64,000 nucleotides of DNA from Lentzea sp. NBRC 105346 (GTDB lineage: Bacteria > Actinomycetota > Actinomycetes > Mycobacteriales > Pseudonocardiaceae), in assembly GCF_030269605.1 (NCBI RefSeq), contig NZ_BSTQ01000025.1, forward strand, positions 1 through 64,000, read 5' to 3'. Below are positions 15,467 to 26,068 of this stretch, piece by piece. Position numbers and translations under genes: made by a program. The first letter of the stretch is position 1; every line of letters begins with the position of its first letter. Below the pieces are notes generated by a model that was not told where the DNA came from, searched no databases, and worked only from the letters and a program-made list of their open reading frames with translations.

Positions 15467-16733
15467 CCTTGTCCTCCAGCAGGTTTTCGCCCAGCAGGTT
15501 TTCACTCCGGGCGACCAGAACCGGGACCGTGATCTGTCCGGCGACATTCGTCGCAGTCCGGACCATGTCCAGGATCGGGTCGATCGCGTAGACGACCGCG
15601 ACACCGGTCGCGATCACCTGCGGCGGCATGCCGACCGCGCTCAGCGTCAGCGTCAGCATGGTGAACCAGCCGGTGGTGCCCGCGGTGGCGAGCGCGCCGA
15701 ACACGGCGACGGCCACGATCGTCAGGTACTGCGCGACACCCAGGTGCACGCCGAACAGGTTCGCGATGAACACCGTCGCGATGGCCGGGTAGACCGCGGC
15801 GCAGCCGTCCATCTTCGTCGTGGTGGCCAGCGGCACCGCGAACGATGCGTAGTCACCGGGCACACCGAGGTCCGTGGCGGCCTTGCGGCTCAACGGCAGC
15901 GTCGCGCCGGACGAGCGGGACACGAACGCGAACTGGATGGCCGTCCACGCCTTGCGGAAGAACAGCGCCGGGCTGATCCGGCCGACGAAGCGCAGCAGGA
16001 TCGGGTAGACGACGAACAGCACGAGCAGCGTGCCGCCGTAGACCGTCGCGATCAACGAGAACAGCGGCTTGACGAACGAGTTGCCGTACGTCGCGAAGGC
16101 GTTGCCGATCAGGCCGAACACACCGATCGGGGCGAGCAGGATGATCCAGCCGACGATCTTCTGGATCAGGTCGAACACCGACTGGTTCAGCTTCACGAAC
16201 GCCTCGGCCCGCTCGCCGAGCGCGTAGGCGGCGAACCCGACGAGCACCGCGAGGAAGACGACCTGCAGCACCTCGCCCTCGGTGAACGCCGTGAAGATGT
16301 TGGTCGGGATCAGGTTGTCGAGCAGTGCGCTCCACGAGCCGGACGAGCGCTTGGCGAGCTTGTCGACGACGCCCTCACCCGGCGTGACCTCCACGCCGAC
16401 GCCCGGCTTGAAGACCAGTGCGATGGCGAGGCCGATGAGCACGGCGATCAGCGAGGTGATGCCGAACCAGAGGAACGTCTTGCCGCCGAGGCGCGCGGCT
16501 GTTCGTCCGCCACCGAGTCTGCGCAGCGACGTGATGCCGACGATGATCGCGGTGAAGACCAGCGGGATGACGGTGAGCTGGAGCAGATCGGTGAACTTCT
16601 CGCCGATCCACGCCAGGACGTCGGCGATCCACGTCTTCTTGCCGAGCCAGCCGGCGATGGCGCCGAGGACGAGTGCGGCGAGGACGGCGGTGCCGAAGAC
16701 CTTCGGCTTGCGGTAGGTGCTGACGAGCGACAC
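15423..16733 (-). CDS. Dicarboxylate/amino acid:cation symporter (SDF family)
   Basis: Membrane carrier of the glutamate/C4-dicarboxylate family, importing substrates such as succinate, malate or glutamate with protons or sodium. The 436-aa protein has about eight hydrophobic segments and two re-entrant regions. Visible signatures are the serine-rich loop SRSSGATLPLS, the LATTTKMDGCAAVYPA segment (the family's NMDGT motif in variant form, K-M-D-G-C) and FGALATAGTTGWFTM. The ten C-terminal residues are divergent. Substrate cannot be fixed from sequence. Confidence 0.9.
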   Translation of the reverse strand: MSLVSTYRKPKVFGTAVLAALVLGAIAGWLGKKTWIADVLAWIGEKFTDLLQLTVIPLVFTAIIVGITSLRRLGGGRTAARLGGKTFLWFGITSLIAVLIGLAIALVFKPGVGVEVTPGEGVVDKLAKRSSGSWSALLDNLIPTNIFTAFTEGEVLQVVFLAVLVGFAAYALGERAEAFVKLNQSVFDLIQKIVGWIILLAPIGVFGLIGNAFATYGNSFVKPLFSLIATVYGGTLLVLFVVYPILLRFVGRISPALFFRKAWTAIQFAFVSRSSGATLPLSRKAATDLGVPGDYASFAVPLATTTKMDGCAAVYPAIATVFIANLFGVHLGVAQYLTIVAVAVFGALATAGTTGWFTMLTLTLSAVGMPPQVIATGVAVVYAIDPILDMVRTATNVAGQITVPVLVARSENLLGENLLEDKVTTERTPEAVPVPA

Positions 16734-16900
16734 GGGATGTTCTTTCAGGTAGAGCTGACAAGGGCCGGGGCGTTCAGCCCTGACAGCCCGTGCTCGTCCT
16801 GCGTCCGTGGTCGATGTGCCTGCGACGCGTCAGCATCTCGTTCATACCGCCGGGTGCAACGCACCGGCACGAACGAGGTCTTCCCAACTGTGACCAGCGT

Positions 16901-17503
16901 CTACCAGAGATCGGCGATGCTCACACCGATCTCGGCGAGCAGCCGCCTGGTGAGCGGGAGGCTGATGCCGATGACGCTCGTGTGGTCGCCGTCGAGCCCT
17001 TCGATGAACCAGCCGCCGAGCCCGTCGATGGTGAACCCGCCCGCGACGTTCAACGGTTCGCCGGACGCCAGGTAGGCCTCCAGTTCTTTGTCCGTCGGCG
17101 TGCCGAACCGCACCTTCGTCGGCTCGGCCGCGCTCGCCCGTTCGACGATCTGACCGTCGCGCACGCGCAGCACGGTGTGCCCGGTGATCAGCACGCCGGT
17201 GTTGCCCGCCATCCGCTGCCAGCGTTCGCGGGCGGCCTCGGCGCTGCCCGGCTTGCCGACGACCTCGCCGTCGAACTCCAGCATGGAGTCGCAGCCGATC
17301 ACCACGGCGTCGTCTTCTTCGGCCGCGATCTTCTCCGCCTTGGCGGCCGAGAGGGCGATGACGAGCTCGGCCGAGGTCGCGTTCTCCAGGGCGGCCTGGA
17401 TCGCGTCCTCGTCGACGCCGGAGACCCGCACCTCGGGGTCGATGCCGGCGGAGCGCAGGACGTTGAGTCGGGCGGGGGACTGGGAGGCGAGAACGACGCG
17501 CAC
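16901..17503 (-). CDS. maf: Maf-like nucleotide pyrophosphatase
   Basis: House-cleaning enzyme that hydrolyses non-canonical nucleoside triphosphates to monophosphates. The 200-aa protein begins at GTG 17503 with VRVVLASQSPARLNVLRSAG, the Maf phosphate-binding opening, followed by the catalytic region DDAVVIGCDSMLEF and the C-terminal NVAGGFTIDGLGGWFIEGLDGDH block. Upstream in-frame codons add only non-conserved residues. In M. tuberculosis maf (Rv3282) sits between accA3 and accE5, as here. It faces the small membrane protein gene at 17575. Confidence 0.9.
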   Translation of the reverse strand: MRVVLASQSPARLNVLRSAGIDPEVRVSGVDEDAIQAALENATSAELVIALSAAKAEKIAAEEDDAVVIGCDSMLEFDGEVVGKPGSAEAARERWQRMAGNTGVLITGHTVLRVRDGQIVERASAAEPTKVRFGTPTDKELEAYLASGEPLNVAGGFTIDGLGGWFIEGLDGDHTSVIGISLPLTRRLLAEIGVSIADLW

Positions 17504-17574
17504 GACGCGGAGTTTGGCAGACCACGTAGAACTACCGATGCGGGTCCGGTCGTTGCGCGGGCAATCTCGATGGA

Positions 17575-17949
17575 GTGAAGCGCTGGGTACTCGTATCGGC
17601 ACGCACAGGTCGGCCCCGGCGGCTCCTCCCGGTGCTCGTCGTGGTCGCCGGTCTGGCCGGGGTGTTCGGTGTCGGGGCGGTGCTCGCCAGCGACCCGGTC
17701 GCCTACGGGGTGCCGTTCTGGCCGTTCGCGGACAGCGTCGATCTCGCCGAGCAACAGCTGATGACGTTCGTGGCCGACGCGGCGCGCAACGGGCTGCCGG
17801 TGGGCGGATCGGACGTCGAGGTCACCGCGCGGTCGGAGAGCCGCGGGAACACGTTCCTGACGCTGCGGTTGCGGGTGGACGGCGAGACGCGTTGCCGGGA
17901 GGCCATTCTCGGCGCTCCCGGCTTCAGCAGTCGACGCGTGAACTGTTAG
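17575..17949 (+). CDS. Small exported or single-pass membrane protein
   Basis: An unrecognised 124-aa protein. After a basic N-terminus a hydrophobic helix (about residues 17-38, LLPVLVVVAGLAGVFGVGAV) acts as signal or anchor. The outer part is ~85 residues with two Cys near the end (ETRCREAILG and the final NC), which may pair. The GTG start has GGAG only 1-2 nt upstream, so the exact start is uncertain. Its last four bases overlap the stop of the convergent epsilon-subunit gene. Confidence 0.7.
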   Translation: MKRWVLVSARTGRPRRLLPVLVVVAGLAGVFGVGAVLASDPVAYGVPFWPFADSVDLAEQQLMTFVADAARNGLPVGGSDVEVTARSESRGNTFLTLRLRVDGETRCREAILGAPGFSSRRVNC

Positions 17950-18160
17950 CCGGGGAAACCCGACGCGCGCCACGCGCCTGGGCCGTGGGGCAGCGTCCGG
18001 CGCATCGAACGTGAACGGTCCGCCCACGCCGACCGCCGCTCCGGCTCCGGTTCCGGCACCGAAGCCGACGCGAGACCGGCCACGACGGCCGTGAGGGCCG
18101 CCAGTTCGTAGTCGTCGGGCGTGCCGCGCACCAACCGCAGCAGAGGCCGCTCGGAGCCGC

Positions 18161-18164
<4 letters not shown>
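17946..18164 (-). CDS. accE: Acyl-CoA carboxylase epsilon subunit
   Basis: A 72-aa protein opening VSGSERPLLRLVRGTPDDYELAALTAVVAGLAS, the pattern of actinobacterial carboxylase epsilon subunits, then a Pro/Glu-rich middle and a WADRSRSMRRTLPHGPGAWRASGFPG tail that is also typical. Epsilon subunits bind the beta subunit and raise activity of the acetyl/propionyl-CoA carboxylase. The GTG overlaps the beta-subunit stop as GTGA, so translation is coupled. It is short and overlaps longer unrelated readings, so it is easily missed. Confidence 0.9.
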
Positions 18165-19795
<1,631 letters not shown>

Positions 19796-19888
19796 GGCGG
19801 TGCAGCCTAACGAGCCACACGAGTTCCGCACCGTCTCAGTTGCCCAGGTCACCCAGAGAAACAACGCGGAAACCCATAACCTGACCCG

Positions 19889-20716
19889 ATGGCCACCCCA
19901 CTCGACGCCCCCCTCGACGCTGCTGCCCTGCGCGCCCGGCTGGTCGAACCACACGGCGTGTACTCGGCGCTGGACGTCGTCGCGTCCACCCGGTCCACCA
20001 ACGCGGACCTGGCCAAGGCCGCCGTCGCGGGTGCCGCCGACCGCACGGTGCTGCTCGCCGAGGAGCAGAGCGCGGGGCAGGGCAGGCGTGGCCGGTCGTG
20101 GTCGTCACCGCCCGGCGGGCTGTACCTGAGCGTGCTCTTCCGGCCGACGGACGTGCCCGCGCAACGACTCCCCTGGCTGAACCTGCTGGCCGGCGTGGCA
20201 CTGGTGCGTGTCGCTCGTTCGGTTGGTGTCGAGGCGTCGTTGAAGTGGCCGAACGACCTGCTGCTCGGGCCGGACGGCCGCAAGGGCGCGGGAATCCTGT
20301 CGGAGATCACCGCCGGGGTCGCGCAGGCCGTGGTCGTGGGCATCGGGCTGAACGTCGGGAAGCTCCCGGACGACATCCAGCCCGCACCGGGTGGACTGGA
20401 GCCGACGTCGCTCGCAGACGAGGGCGCCGAGGCCGACCGGTTCGAGCTCGCGGTGAAGCTGCTGAGCGAGCTGGGGTCGTTGGAGAAGGCGTGGCGCGAG
20501 ACCGGCGGCGACCCGTTCGCGTCCGGGCTGCACGAGGAGTACCAGCAGCATTCCGCGACGGTCGGCAGGCGCGTGCGCGTCGAGCTGGCGGGCGGCATGC
20601 AGCTGCAGGGCACCGCCCAGCGGATCGAGGCCGACGGCACGCTCGTCGTGCGCGGGCCGGACGGCGCCGACCACGGCGTGTCCGCTGGTGACGTGGTGCA
20701 TTTGCGCCCTGCGTGA
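19889..20716 (+). CDS. birA: Biotin--[acetyl-CoA-carboxylase] ligase
   Basis: Attaches biotin to the BCCP lysine of the carboxylase alpha subunit. The 275-aa protein has the catalytic loop segment QGRRGRSWSSPPGGLYLSV, LKWPNDLLLGPDGRKGAGIL and a C-terminal SH3-like domain (GRRVRVELAGGMQLQGTAQRI). There is no N-terminal helix-turn-helix, so it is a class I ligase without repressor activity. It is divergent from accD5 over a 93-bp gap, matching the M. tuberculosis birA/accD5 arrangement. Confidence 0.95.
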   Translation: MATPLDAPLDAAALRARLVEPHGVYSALDVVASTRSTNADLAKAAVAGAADRTVLLAEEQSAGQGRRGRSWSSPPGGLYLSVLFRPTDVPAQRLPWLNLLAGVALVRVARSVGVEASLKWPNDLLLGPDGRKGAGILSEITAGVAQAVVVGIGLNVGKLPDDIQPAPGGLEPTSLADEGAEADRFELAVKLLSELGSLEKAWRETGGDPFASGLHEEYQQHSATVGRRVRVELAGGMQLQGTAQRIEADGTLVVRGPDGADHGVSAGDVVHLRPA

Positions 20717-20730
20717 TTAGGGTTGGCTCC

Positions 20731-21255
20731 ATGGCCTACCCAGACGACCTGCTGAGCTCGGGCGAGCACGTCGTGATCCACAAGCACCCGCACTGGAAGA
20801 TGCTGCTGCTGCCGGTGTTCTGGCTGCTGGTGGTCGTCGCGGCCGCGACATTCCTCGCGGGGCTGGTCGGCGACCAGTCGTGGGCCCAGATCGCGTGGAT
20901 CGCGCTCGCCGCCGTCGGCGTGATCCTGGTGCTGTGGCTGACGATCACGCCGCTGCTGCGGTGGCGCACAACGCACTTCATCGTGACCTCGGACCGAGTG
21001 ATGGCCCGCGAGGGCGTGTTCAAGCGGACCGGGCTGGACATCCCGTTGTCGCGGATCAACAGCGTCCGGTTCGAGCACAGCCTGCTCGACCGCGTGCTCG
21101 GCTGCGGCACGCTGATCATCGAGTCGGCCTCCGACGAGCCGCTCGAGTTCGACGACATCCCGAACGTCGAGCGCGTCCACTCGATGCTCTACCGCGAGGT
21201 CAACGACAACCCCGACGACGACTTCCACCCGAGGGCGCTCGATGGGCGCGCGTGA
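20731..21255 (+). CDS. PH-domain (bPH2) membrane protein
   Basis: A 174-aa protein with two transmembrane segments (about residues 23-42 and 52-74) followed by a bacterial PH domain: TTHFIVTSDRVMAREGVFKRTGLDIPLSRINSV ... GCGTLIIESASDEPLEFDDIPN. It corresponds in place and type to M. tuberculosis Rv3278c next to birA. ATG 20731 is preferred; GTG 20713, overlapping the birA stop as GTGA, would add six residues. Role unknown. Its 3' end overlaps the HMG-CoA lyase start by 14 bp. Confidence 0.88.
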   Translation: MAYPDDLLSSGEHVVIHKHPHWKMLLLPVFWLLVVVAAATFLAGLVGDQSWAQIAWIALAAVGVILVLWLTITPLLRWRTTHFIVTSDRVMAREGVFKRTGLDIPLSRINSVRFEHSLLDRVLGCGTLIIESASDEPLEFDDIPNVERVHSMLYREVNDNPDDDFHPRALDGRA

Positions 21256-22168
21256 GGCGGGCCTGCCGGACGTCGTGTCCTCTTCGGACCTGCCGGCCGA
21301 GGTCACGATCTGGGAGGTCGGCGCGCGCGACGGCCTGCAGAACGAGTCGGCCGTAGTGCCGGTGGCGGTGAAGCTCGAGTTCCTCGACCGGCTCGCCGCG
21401 TCCGGACTGTCCGTTTTGGAGGCGACATCGTTCGTGCACCCCAAGTGGGTGCCGCAGCTCGCCGACGCCGCCGAGCTGCTCGACGGCCTGGAGCGGCGGC
21501 CCGGCGTGATCTACCCGGTGCTGGTGCCGAACGAGCGCGGCCTCGACCGTGCGCTGGAAGCCGGCGTCACGCACATCGCGATCTTCGCGTCGGCCACCGA
21601 GACCTTCGCCTCGCGCAACCTGAACCGCACGCTCGACTCGCAGTTCGAGATGTTCGAACCCGTGGTGTCACGGGCGCGCGCCGCCGGGCTGGACGTCCGC
21701 GGCTACGTGTCGATGTGCTTCGGCGACCCGTGGGAGGGCGCGGTGCCGCGCTCGCAGGTCGTCGCCGTCGGCCGGCGCCTGCTGGACCTGGGGTGCTCGC
21801 AGCTGTCACTGGGCGACACGATCGGCGTGGCGACGCCCGGTCAGGTCGAGGCCCTGCTGCACGACTTCGGTGACGTGTCCGCGCTCGCCGTGCACTTCCA
21901 CGACACGTACGGCCAGGCGTTGTCCAACACGCTGGCCGCGCTGCGATGCGGCGTGACCACTGTGGACTCCTCGGCCGGCGGCCTCGGCGGGTGCCCGTAC
22001 GCGGAGTCGGCGACCGGCAACCTCGCCACCGAGGACCTCGTCTGGATGCTCGACGGCCTCGGCGTCAAGCACGGCGTCGACCTCGACAAGCTGGTCGAGA
22101 CGAGCGCGTGGATGGCCGGGCAGCTGGGCCGGCCCTCGCCGTCACGGGTCGTGCGCGCGCTGACCTGA
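21242..22168 (+). CDS. mvaB: Hydroxymethylglutaryl-CoA lyase
   Basis: Cleaves HMG-CoA to acetoacetate and acetyl-CoA, the last step of leucine breakdown. The 308-aa TIM-barrel protein has the opening VTIWEVGARDGLQNES with the catalytic Arg-Asp, metal-binding AVHFHDTYGQALSN, and the flexible loop GGLGGCPYAESATGN with the catalytic Cys. It is co-directional with birA and the PH protein and overlaps the latter, so it is probably part of that operon. Together with the carboxylase it may belong to branched-chain acyl-CoA catabolism; this is inference. Confidence 0.92.
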   Translation: MGAREAGLPDVVSSSDLPAEVTIWEVGARDGLQNESAVVPVAVKLEFLDRLAASGLSVLEATSFVHPKWVPQLADAAELLDGLERRPGVIYPVLVPNERGLDRALEAGVTHIAIFASATETFASRNLNRTLDSQFEMFEPVVSRARAAGLDVRGYVSMCFGDPWEGAVPRSQVVAVGRRLLDLGCSQLSLGDTIGVATPGQVEALLHDFGDVSALAVHFHDTYGQALSNTLAALRCGVTTVDSSAGGLGGCPYAESATGNLATEDLVWMLDGLGVKHGVDLDKLVETSAWMAGQLGRPSPSRVVRALT

Positions 22169-22316
22169 GGGGCGTTCGGTTTCGGGATGGTTGGGCGTAG
22201 AAGCTCGCGCCGAGCGCTCGTTCAAGCCACCCTGTAACTGAATTTGCCGGGAACCGATCTACTGGCAACGACGTCCAACGGGCCAGCACAGGGCTATGCG
22301 TGTGTGAGGGGGACCG

Positions 22317-22799
22317 GTGCACGACCACCGAGCGCAGGTCGAAGAGCTGCTCGCCGACTACCGGCGCAGCAGGGAACAGCTCGCGACGGTGCAGCGCGAG
22401 CTGAAGGCGGTGACGGGATCGGCGTCCAGTCCCGACGGGACGGTCACCGCGACCGTCGGCCCCAAGGGCACGCTGACCGCGCTGGAGATCACCGAGCAGG
22501 CCTACCGCAGGCACCGGCCGGAGCAGCTGGCCGAGCTGATCGTGCGCACCACGAACGCCGCCGCCGCGAAGGCGAGCGAGAGCACGCACAAGGCGCTGAG
22601 CGCGATCCTGCCGTCGAGCACGGATCCCGGCGCCCTGGTGGAGGGCACGGCCGACCTGCGTCCCGACGAGATCGCGCCGCCGGAGGAACCCCCGACGGTG
22701 ATGATCCGGCGCCGTCGTGACCACATCGAGGACGAAGAGGACTTCGAGCAGCGGGAGAGCTGGCTCGACTCCGAGCTGATCAACAGGAGGTCCCGGTGA
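22317..22799 (+). CDS. YbaB/EbfC-family protein of an ESX toxin operon
   Basis: A 160-aa protein with an N-terminal coiled-coil (HRAQVEELLADYRRSREQLATVQRELKAV) and a YbaB/EbfC-like core (SPDGTVTATVGPKGTLTALEI), then an acidic, charged C-terminus (DHIEDEEDFEQRESWLDSEL). In actinobacteria such proteins are regularly encoded just before WXG100 and toxin genes. Whether this one binds DNA is not shown. The next gene starts at a GTGA overlap with its stop. Confidence 0.85.
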   Translation: MHDHRAQVEELLADYRRSREQLATVQRELKAVTGSASSPDGTVTATVGPKGTLTALEITEQAYRRHRPEQLAELIVRTTNAAAAKASESTHKALSAILPSSTDPGALVEGTADLRPDEIAPPEEPPTVMIRRRRDHIEDEEDFEQRESWLDSELINRRSR

Positions 22800-23113
22800 A
22801 CGGGGGTTACCAGGCCGATCTGGACCGGCTCACCAGTGGGGCCACCGAGTTCGGCGGTTTCGCGCAACAGGCGGGCGAGATCGCGTCCGGACTGCAGAAC
22901 CTGCTGTCCGGCTTCGGCAGTTGCTGGGGCAACGACGCCGCGGGGCAGAGCTTCGCCGCGGGGCACGAGAAGCCGTCCGGCGACACGTTCGGCCTGCTCG
23001 GTTCGCTCGCCGAGCAGTTGGGGGACATCGGCGACAAGTTCACCGCGACGGCGGAGACGTACCGCCACGTCGAGGAGACCAACGCGTCGGCGATGAGAAG
23101 ACTGGAAGGCTGA
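22796..23113 (+). CDS. WXG100-like secretion protein
   Basis: A 105-aa helical hairpin protein. The turn reads SCWGNDAAG (residues ~42-50) in the middle, as in ESX-1-associated WXG100 relatives of the DUF2580 type, and the second helix ends AETYRHVEETNASAMRRLEG. It probably escorts or co-secretes the TNT toxin encoded 1 bp downstream. It is coupled to the YbaB-like gene by a 4-nt overlap. Confidence 0.85.
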   Translation: MNGGYQADLDRLTSGATEFGGFAQQAGEIASGLQNLLSGFGSCWGNDAAGQSFAAGHEKPSGDTFGLLGSLAEQLGDIGDKFTATAETYRHVEETNASAMRRLEG

Positions 23114-23114
23114 C

Positions 23115-25544
23115 ATGGGGATCGAGCTGCCCGTCGAACTCGCCGACGTCGCCGCGAAGGCTGGAGTCCAGTGGCCGCAGGCCGACGAGGACGCCATGCG
23201 CTCCAGCGCCACCGCGTGGCGCGAGGCCGGCGACAAGATCAAGACGTTGGGTACCGACACGGACGGCTCGGCGAGCCGCGCCATGGACTCGCTGACCGGC
23301 GCGACCGGTGACGCCGCCCGCAGCCACTGGTCCAAGATCGTCGGACCCGAGGGTTCGTTCAACCAGGCCGCCAAGGGCTGTCACGCCGCCGCCGACCGCC
23401 TCGACCACGCCGCCGAACAGGTCGGGCAGGCGAAGGTCGAGATGGTGCGCGAGCTCGTCACCCTCGCCAAGAACCAGGACGCCGCCAACTCGGCCGCCTC
23501 CGCCGGGCACCCGACCGCGCTGCTCGGCCTCGACACGGCCGTGCGTGGCACCGCGGCGAACGTCGCGAACCTGAACAACACGCTGTCCAGCGCGATCCGG
23601 CTGGACAGCGGCGTCGAGATGGGCCACGCCCAGCCGCCCGTCAACACCAGCCCCGGCGCGCACGGTCCCGGTGGCGGCGGTGGCGGTGGGCTGCTCGGCC
23701 CGGTCACCGACGTCGTCGCCCCCGTGGTGGAGACGGTCACCAAGCCGGTCGCGAGCGTGGTGGCTCCCGTTGTGCAGCCCGTCGCGGGTGTGGTGGCGCC
23801 GGTCGCGGAGGTTGTCGCACCGGTAGTGCAGCCGGTCGCCGACGCCGTTCCCGGGGCGAAGCCGCTGGTCGACGCGGTGCCCGGCATGTCGGACGACGGC
23901 AACGGTCGCGGACCCGACGGCGCCTCCGGTGGTCAGGGCACCCCCGCTCGCAATCAGAGCGGCGGCCTCCTGCCGCAGGTGCTGGACGGCGTGGGCAACG
24001 TCGTCGACGGCGTCACCGGTGGCGCGGACGGTTCGCACGGCCGCGGTCCGCGCGACGACGGCGGTGTGCTGCCGCAGGTCGCGGACCGGCTCGGCGATGT
24101 CGCCCGCCCGGTGGCCGACGCGGTGCCCGGACGTGGCGACCTGCCGAACCTGTCCGGCACGCTCCCGCCGCACGAGGGCACGACGGCCGCTTCGGCGGCG
24201 GCGCTGCTCGACCGTCCGCTGATGGGTGCGGAACACGGTCACGCCGGCCCGCAGGCCCCGGCCGGCCCGCAGGCTCCGGCCGGGCAGGGACCTGTCCAGG
24301 GAGCCGCGCAGCAGCTGGGCAACGCCCTGGGCAACGCGCCCGGACTCGGCGGTGGGCCCGCGGCTCCCGCGGGTCCGGTCGGCGGTGCGGCCGCCGCGGC
24401 GGCGTCGCAGGTGGGTGGTGTCGTTGGGCAGGCGCAGAACGCTGCGCAGTCCGGGCAGCAGGGGCCCGCGGGCCGTGCCGACGCGGCCAAGGGACAGGTC
24501 CAGCAGGGCGTGGCGGGTGCCAAGGGCGATGCCAAGTCCGCCGCACAGGCGGCGGCGCAGGTCGCCGGCGGGCCGGACTCGAAGGGCTTGGCGCCCAAGG
24601 CTGCGGCGCAGGCCGGCGCTCAGTTCGTGGGTGGCCAGGTCGGTGGGCAGGACCCGAAGTCCGGTGTCGCACAAGGGATCGGCCAGGACCCGAAGGGCAG
24701 CGACCCCAAGGGAGCCGACCCCAAGGCGGATCCGAAGGCAGGCCAGGACCCGCGGCACGCGGCGCAACACGCGGTGGTGGCGCAGGACTTCTCCGGCAGC
24801 CTGCCGCTCCAGGGCACACCGATGCCCGGCGAGCACGTGCACCACGAGTCGATCGCGGCGGCCCTGGCGGGCAACCCGGTCCAGCAGGTGCAGACGGCGA
24901 GCGCGTACGGCACATGGTTCCTCGCGCTCGTCTACCCGCTGGGCCAGTCGCCGCGCCTGAGCCGCAAGCCCGTCCGGCAGCTGCCGCCCCCGGCCGAAGA
25001 GGTGGACTTCGCGGCCGGGCAACGGTTCGAGCCGCAGGATCACCCGCGGTCGGACCTCGTCGACACGTCGTTCGCCGACCGTCCACAACAGACGGACGGG
25101 CTGCCGGCCGATCACCCGGACGTCCAGGCGCTGCTGGAGGGCTACGACCCCCTCGGTGGTGCGCACGAGCACGACTGGGAGCGCCGTTTCCTGGTCCGGG
25201 AGGAGCCGGTCGAGTACGCGTGGCCGCCCGCCGAGCTGTTCCCCGAGGGCGGCTACGAGGCGGGCCGGCCCGACGTCCTCGACGAGGGCGCGGAGCTCGA
25301 TCGCTTCGGCTCGGCGGAGGGCCGGGTGCTGTCGCAGACGGGCACGCCGTTCGCACACCGCAGCCTGCCGCCGCACGCGTTGCACGAGGGCTACCACCGC
25401 TACCGGGTGCTGCGCGCATTGCCGGTGTGGCGCACGATCAGCGCCCCCTGGTTCGGCCAGCCGGGCGGTGGCGCGCGCTACCGCACCACCTACCCAGTCG
25501 CCGACCTGGTCGCGCTCGGCTACCTGATGGAGATCACCTCATGA
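23115..25544 (+). CDS. ESX-exported toxin with C-terminal TNT (NAD glycohydrolase) domain
   Basis: An 809-aa polymorphic-toxin-like protein. Residues 1-~150 are a helical WXG/PPE-type export domain; ~195-260 hold repeated VVAPVV/VVQPVA units; ~260-620 are Gly/Ala/Gln/Pro low complexity; ~703-807 form a TNT domain (WPPAELFPEGGYE, LDRFGSAEGRVLSQTGTPFAHRSLPP, YHRYRVLRALPV, APWFGQPGGGARY). TNT domains hydrolyse NAD(P)+ and kill cells lacking the antidote. The Gln that I recall in the GG-x-Q motif of M. tuberculosis TNT is Arg788 here, so activity is uncertain. An immunity-like gene follows with an ATGA overlap. Confidence 0.85.
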   Translation: MGIELPVELADVAAKAGVQWPQADEDAMRSSATAWREAGDKIKTLGTDTDGSASRAMDSLTGATGDAARSHWSKIVGPEGSFNQAAKGCHAAADRLDHAAEQVGQAKVEMVRELVTLAKNQDAANSAASAGHPTALLGLDTAVRGTAANVANLNNTLSSAIRLDSGVEMGHAQPPVNTSPGAHGPGGGGGGGLLGPVTDVVAPVVETVTKPVASVVAPVVQPVAGVVAPVAEVVAPVVQPVADAVPGAKPLVDAVPGMSDDGNGRGPDGASGGQGTPARNQSGGLLPQVLDGVGNVVDGVTGGADGSHGRGPRDDGGVLPQVADRLGDVARPVADAVPGRGDLPNLSGTLPPHEGTTAASAAALLDRPLMGAEHGHAGPQAPAGPQAPAGQGPVQGAAQQLGNALGNAPGLGGGPAAPAGPVGGAAAAAASQVGGVVGQAQNAAQSGQQGPAGRADAAKGQVQQGVAGAKGDAKSAAQAAAQVAGGPDSKGLAPKAAAQAGAQFVGGQVGGQDPKSGVAQGIGQDPKGSDPKGADPKADPKAGQDPRHAAQHAVVAQDFSGSLPLQGTPMPGEHVHHESIAAALAGNPVQQVQTASAYGTWFLALVYPLGQSPRLSRKPVRQLPPPAEEVDFAAGQRFEPQDHPRSDLVDTSFADRPQQTDGLPADHPDVQALLEGYDPLGGAHEHDWERRFLVREEPVEYAWPPAELFPEGGYEAGRPDVLDEGAELDRFGSAEGRVLSQTGTPFAHRSLPPHALHEGYHRYRVLRALPVWRTISAPWFGQPGGGARYRTTYPVADLVALGYLMEITS

Positions 25545-25807
25545 ACCCGGCAGAGCTCACCGGCTGGCTGACCAAGATCGGTGTGCCGGAGAACGTCGTG
25601 TCCGTGGGCGCCGAGGCCGACAACAGCTGGTGCGTCCTCGCCGACGACGAGGGTTTCGAGGTGTTCTGGCGCGAGCAGGGCAACCGCTACGACTGGGCGC
25701 GCTTCACCAGCGAGCACGTCGCATGCCACTACCTCTTCGGGCGCCTCGCGTGGGCCCAGGTCGCACGCGGCGCGCTCGCGCTGGAGGAGCCCGCGCCTCA
25801 GCCCTGA
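25541..25807 (+). CDS. Candidate immunity protein for the TNT toxin
   Basis: An 88-aa cytosolic protein (MNPAELTGWLTKIGVPENVVSV, then WCVLADDEGFEVFWREQGNRYDW and ACHYLFGRLAWAQVA). Its start overlaps the toxin stop as ATGA and it is the only gene between the toxin and convergent genes, the usual place for an antidote. It is about half the length of the M. tuberculosis TNT antidote IFT as I remember it. The role is inferred from position; it overlaps the convergent gene by 10 bp. Confidence 0.75.
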   Translation: MNPAELTGWLTKIGVPENVVSVGAEADNSWCVLADDEGFEVFWREQGNRYDWARFTSEHVACHYLFGRLAWAQVARGALALEEPAPQP

Positions 25808-26061
25808 GGCGGGTAGTACTGCTGCTGCTGAGGCGGTTGTCCGTACCCGTACTGCTGCGGCGGCTGGGGATGTCCATACGGCTGCTGGTGCTGCATGTAC
25901 TGCTGCTGCGCCCAATACTGCTGCTGTCGCAGCGCGTTTTCGCGACTCTTGCGACGCGCCGCGACGATGGCGATCACGACGATCCCCGGAATCAGGAGAA
26001 AGCCGATCAGCCTGCCGAGCGCGTAGGCCGGATCGGAACCGGCCGCCAGGATGTGGATCAC
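25798..26061 (-). CDS. Small membrane protein with Gln/Pro/Tyr-rich tail
   Basis: An 87-aa protein. One transmembrane helix (about residues 14-35, ALGRLIGFLLIPGIVVIAIV) is followed by a basic stop (ARRKSRE) and a tail of QQQY and PQQYGYGQPP-type repeats, likely disordered and cytosolic. Similar short proteins are widespread in actinobacteria without a known role. It lies 7 bp downstream of hisN on the same strand. Confidence 0.7.
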   Translation of the reverse strand: MIHILAAGSDPAYALGRLIGFLLIPGIVVIAIVAARRKSRENALRQQQYWAQQQYMQHQQPYGHPQPPQQYGYGQPPQQQQYYPPQG

Positions 26062-26068
26062 CTTCGCA

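Noticed and set aside
23040..25397. 785-codon minus-strand frame opposite the TNT toxin gene.
   Set aside because: Antisense shadow of the repetitive toxin gene; no domain, and the plus-strand product has clear export and TNT domains.
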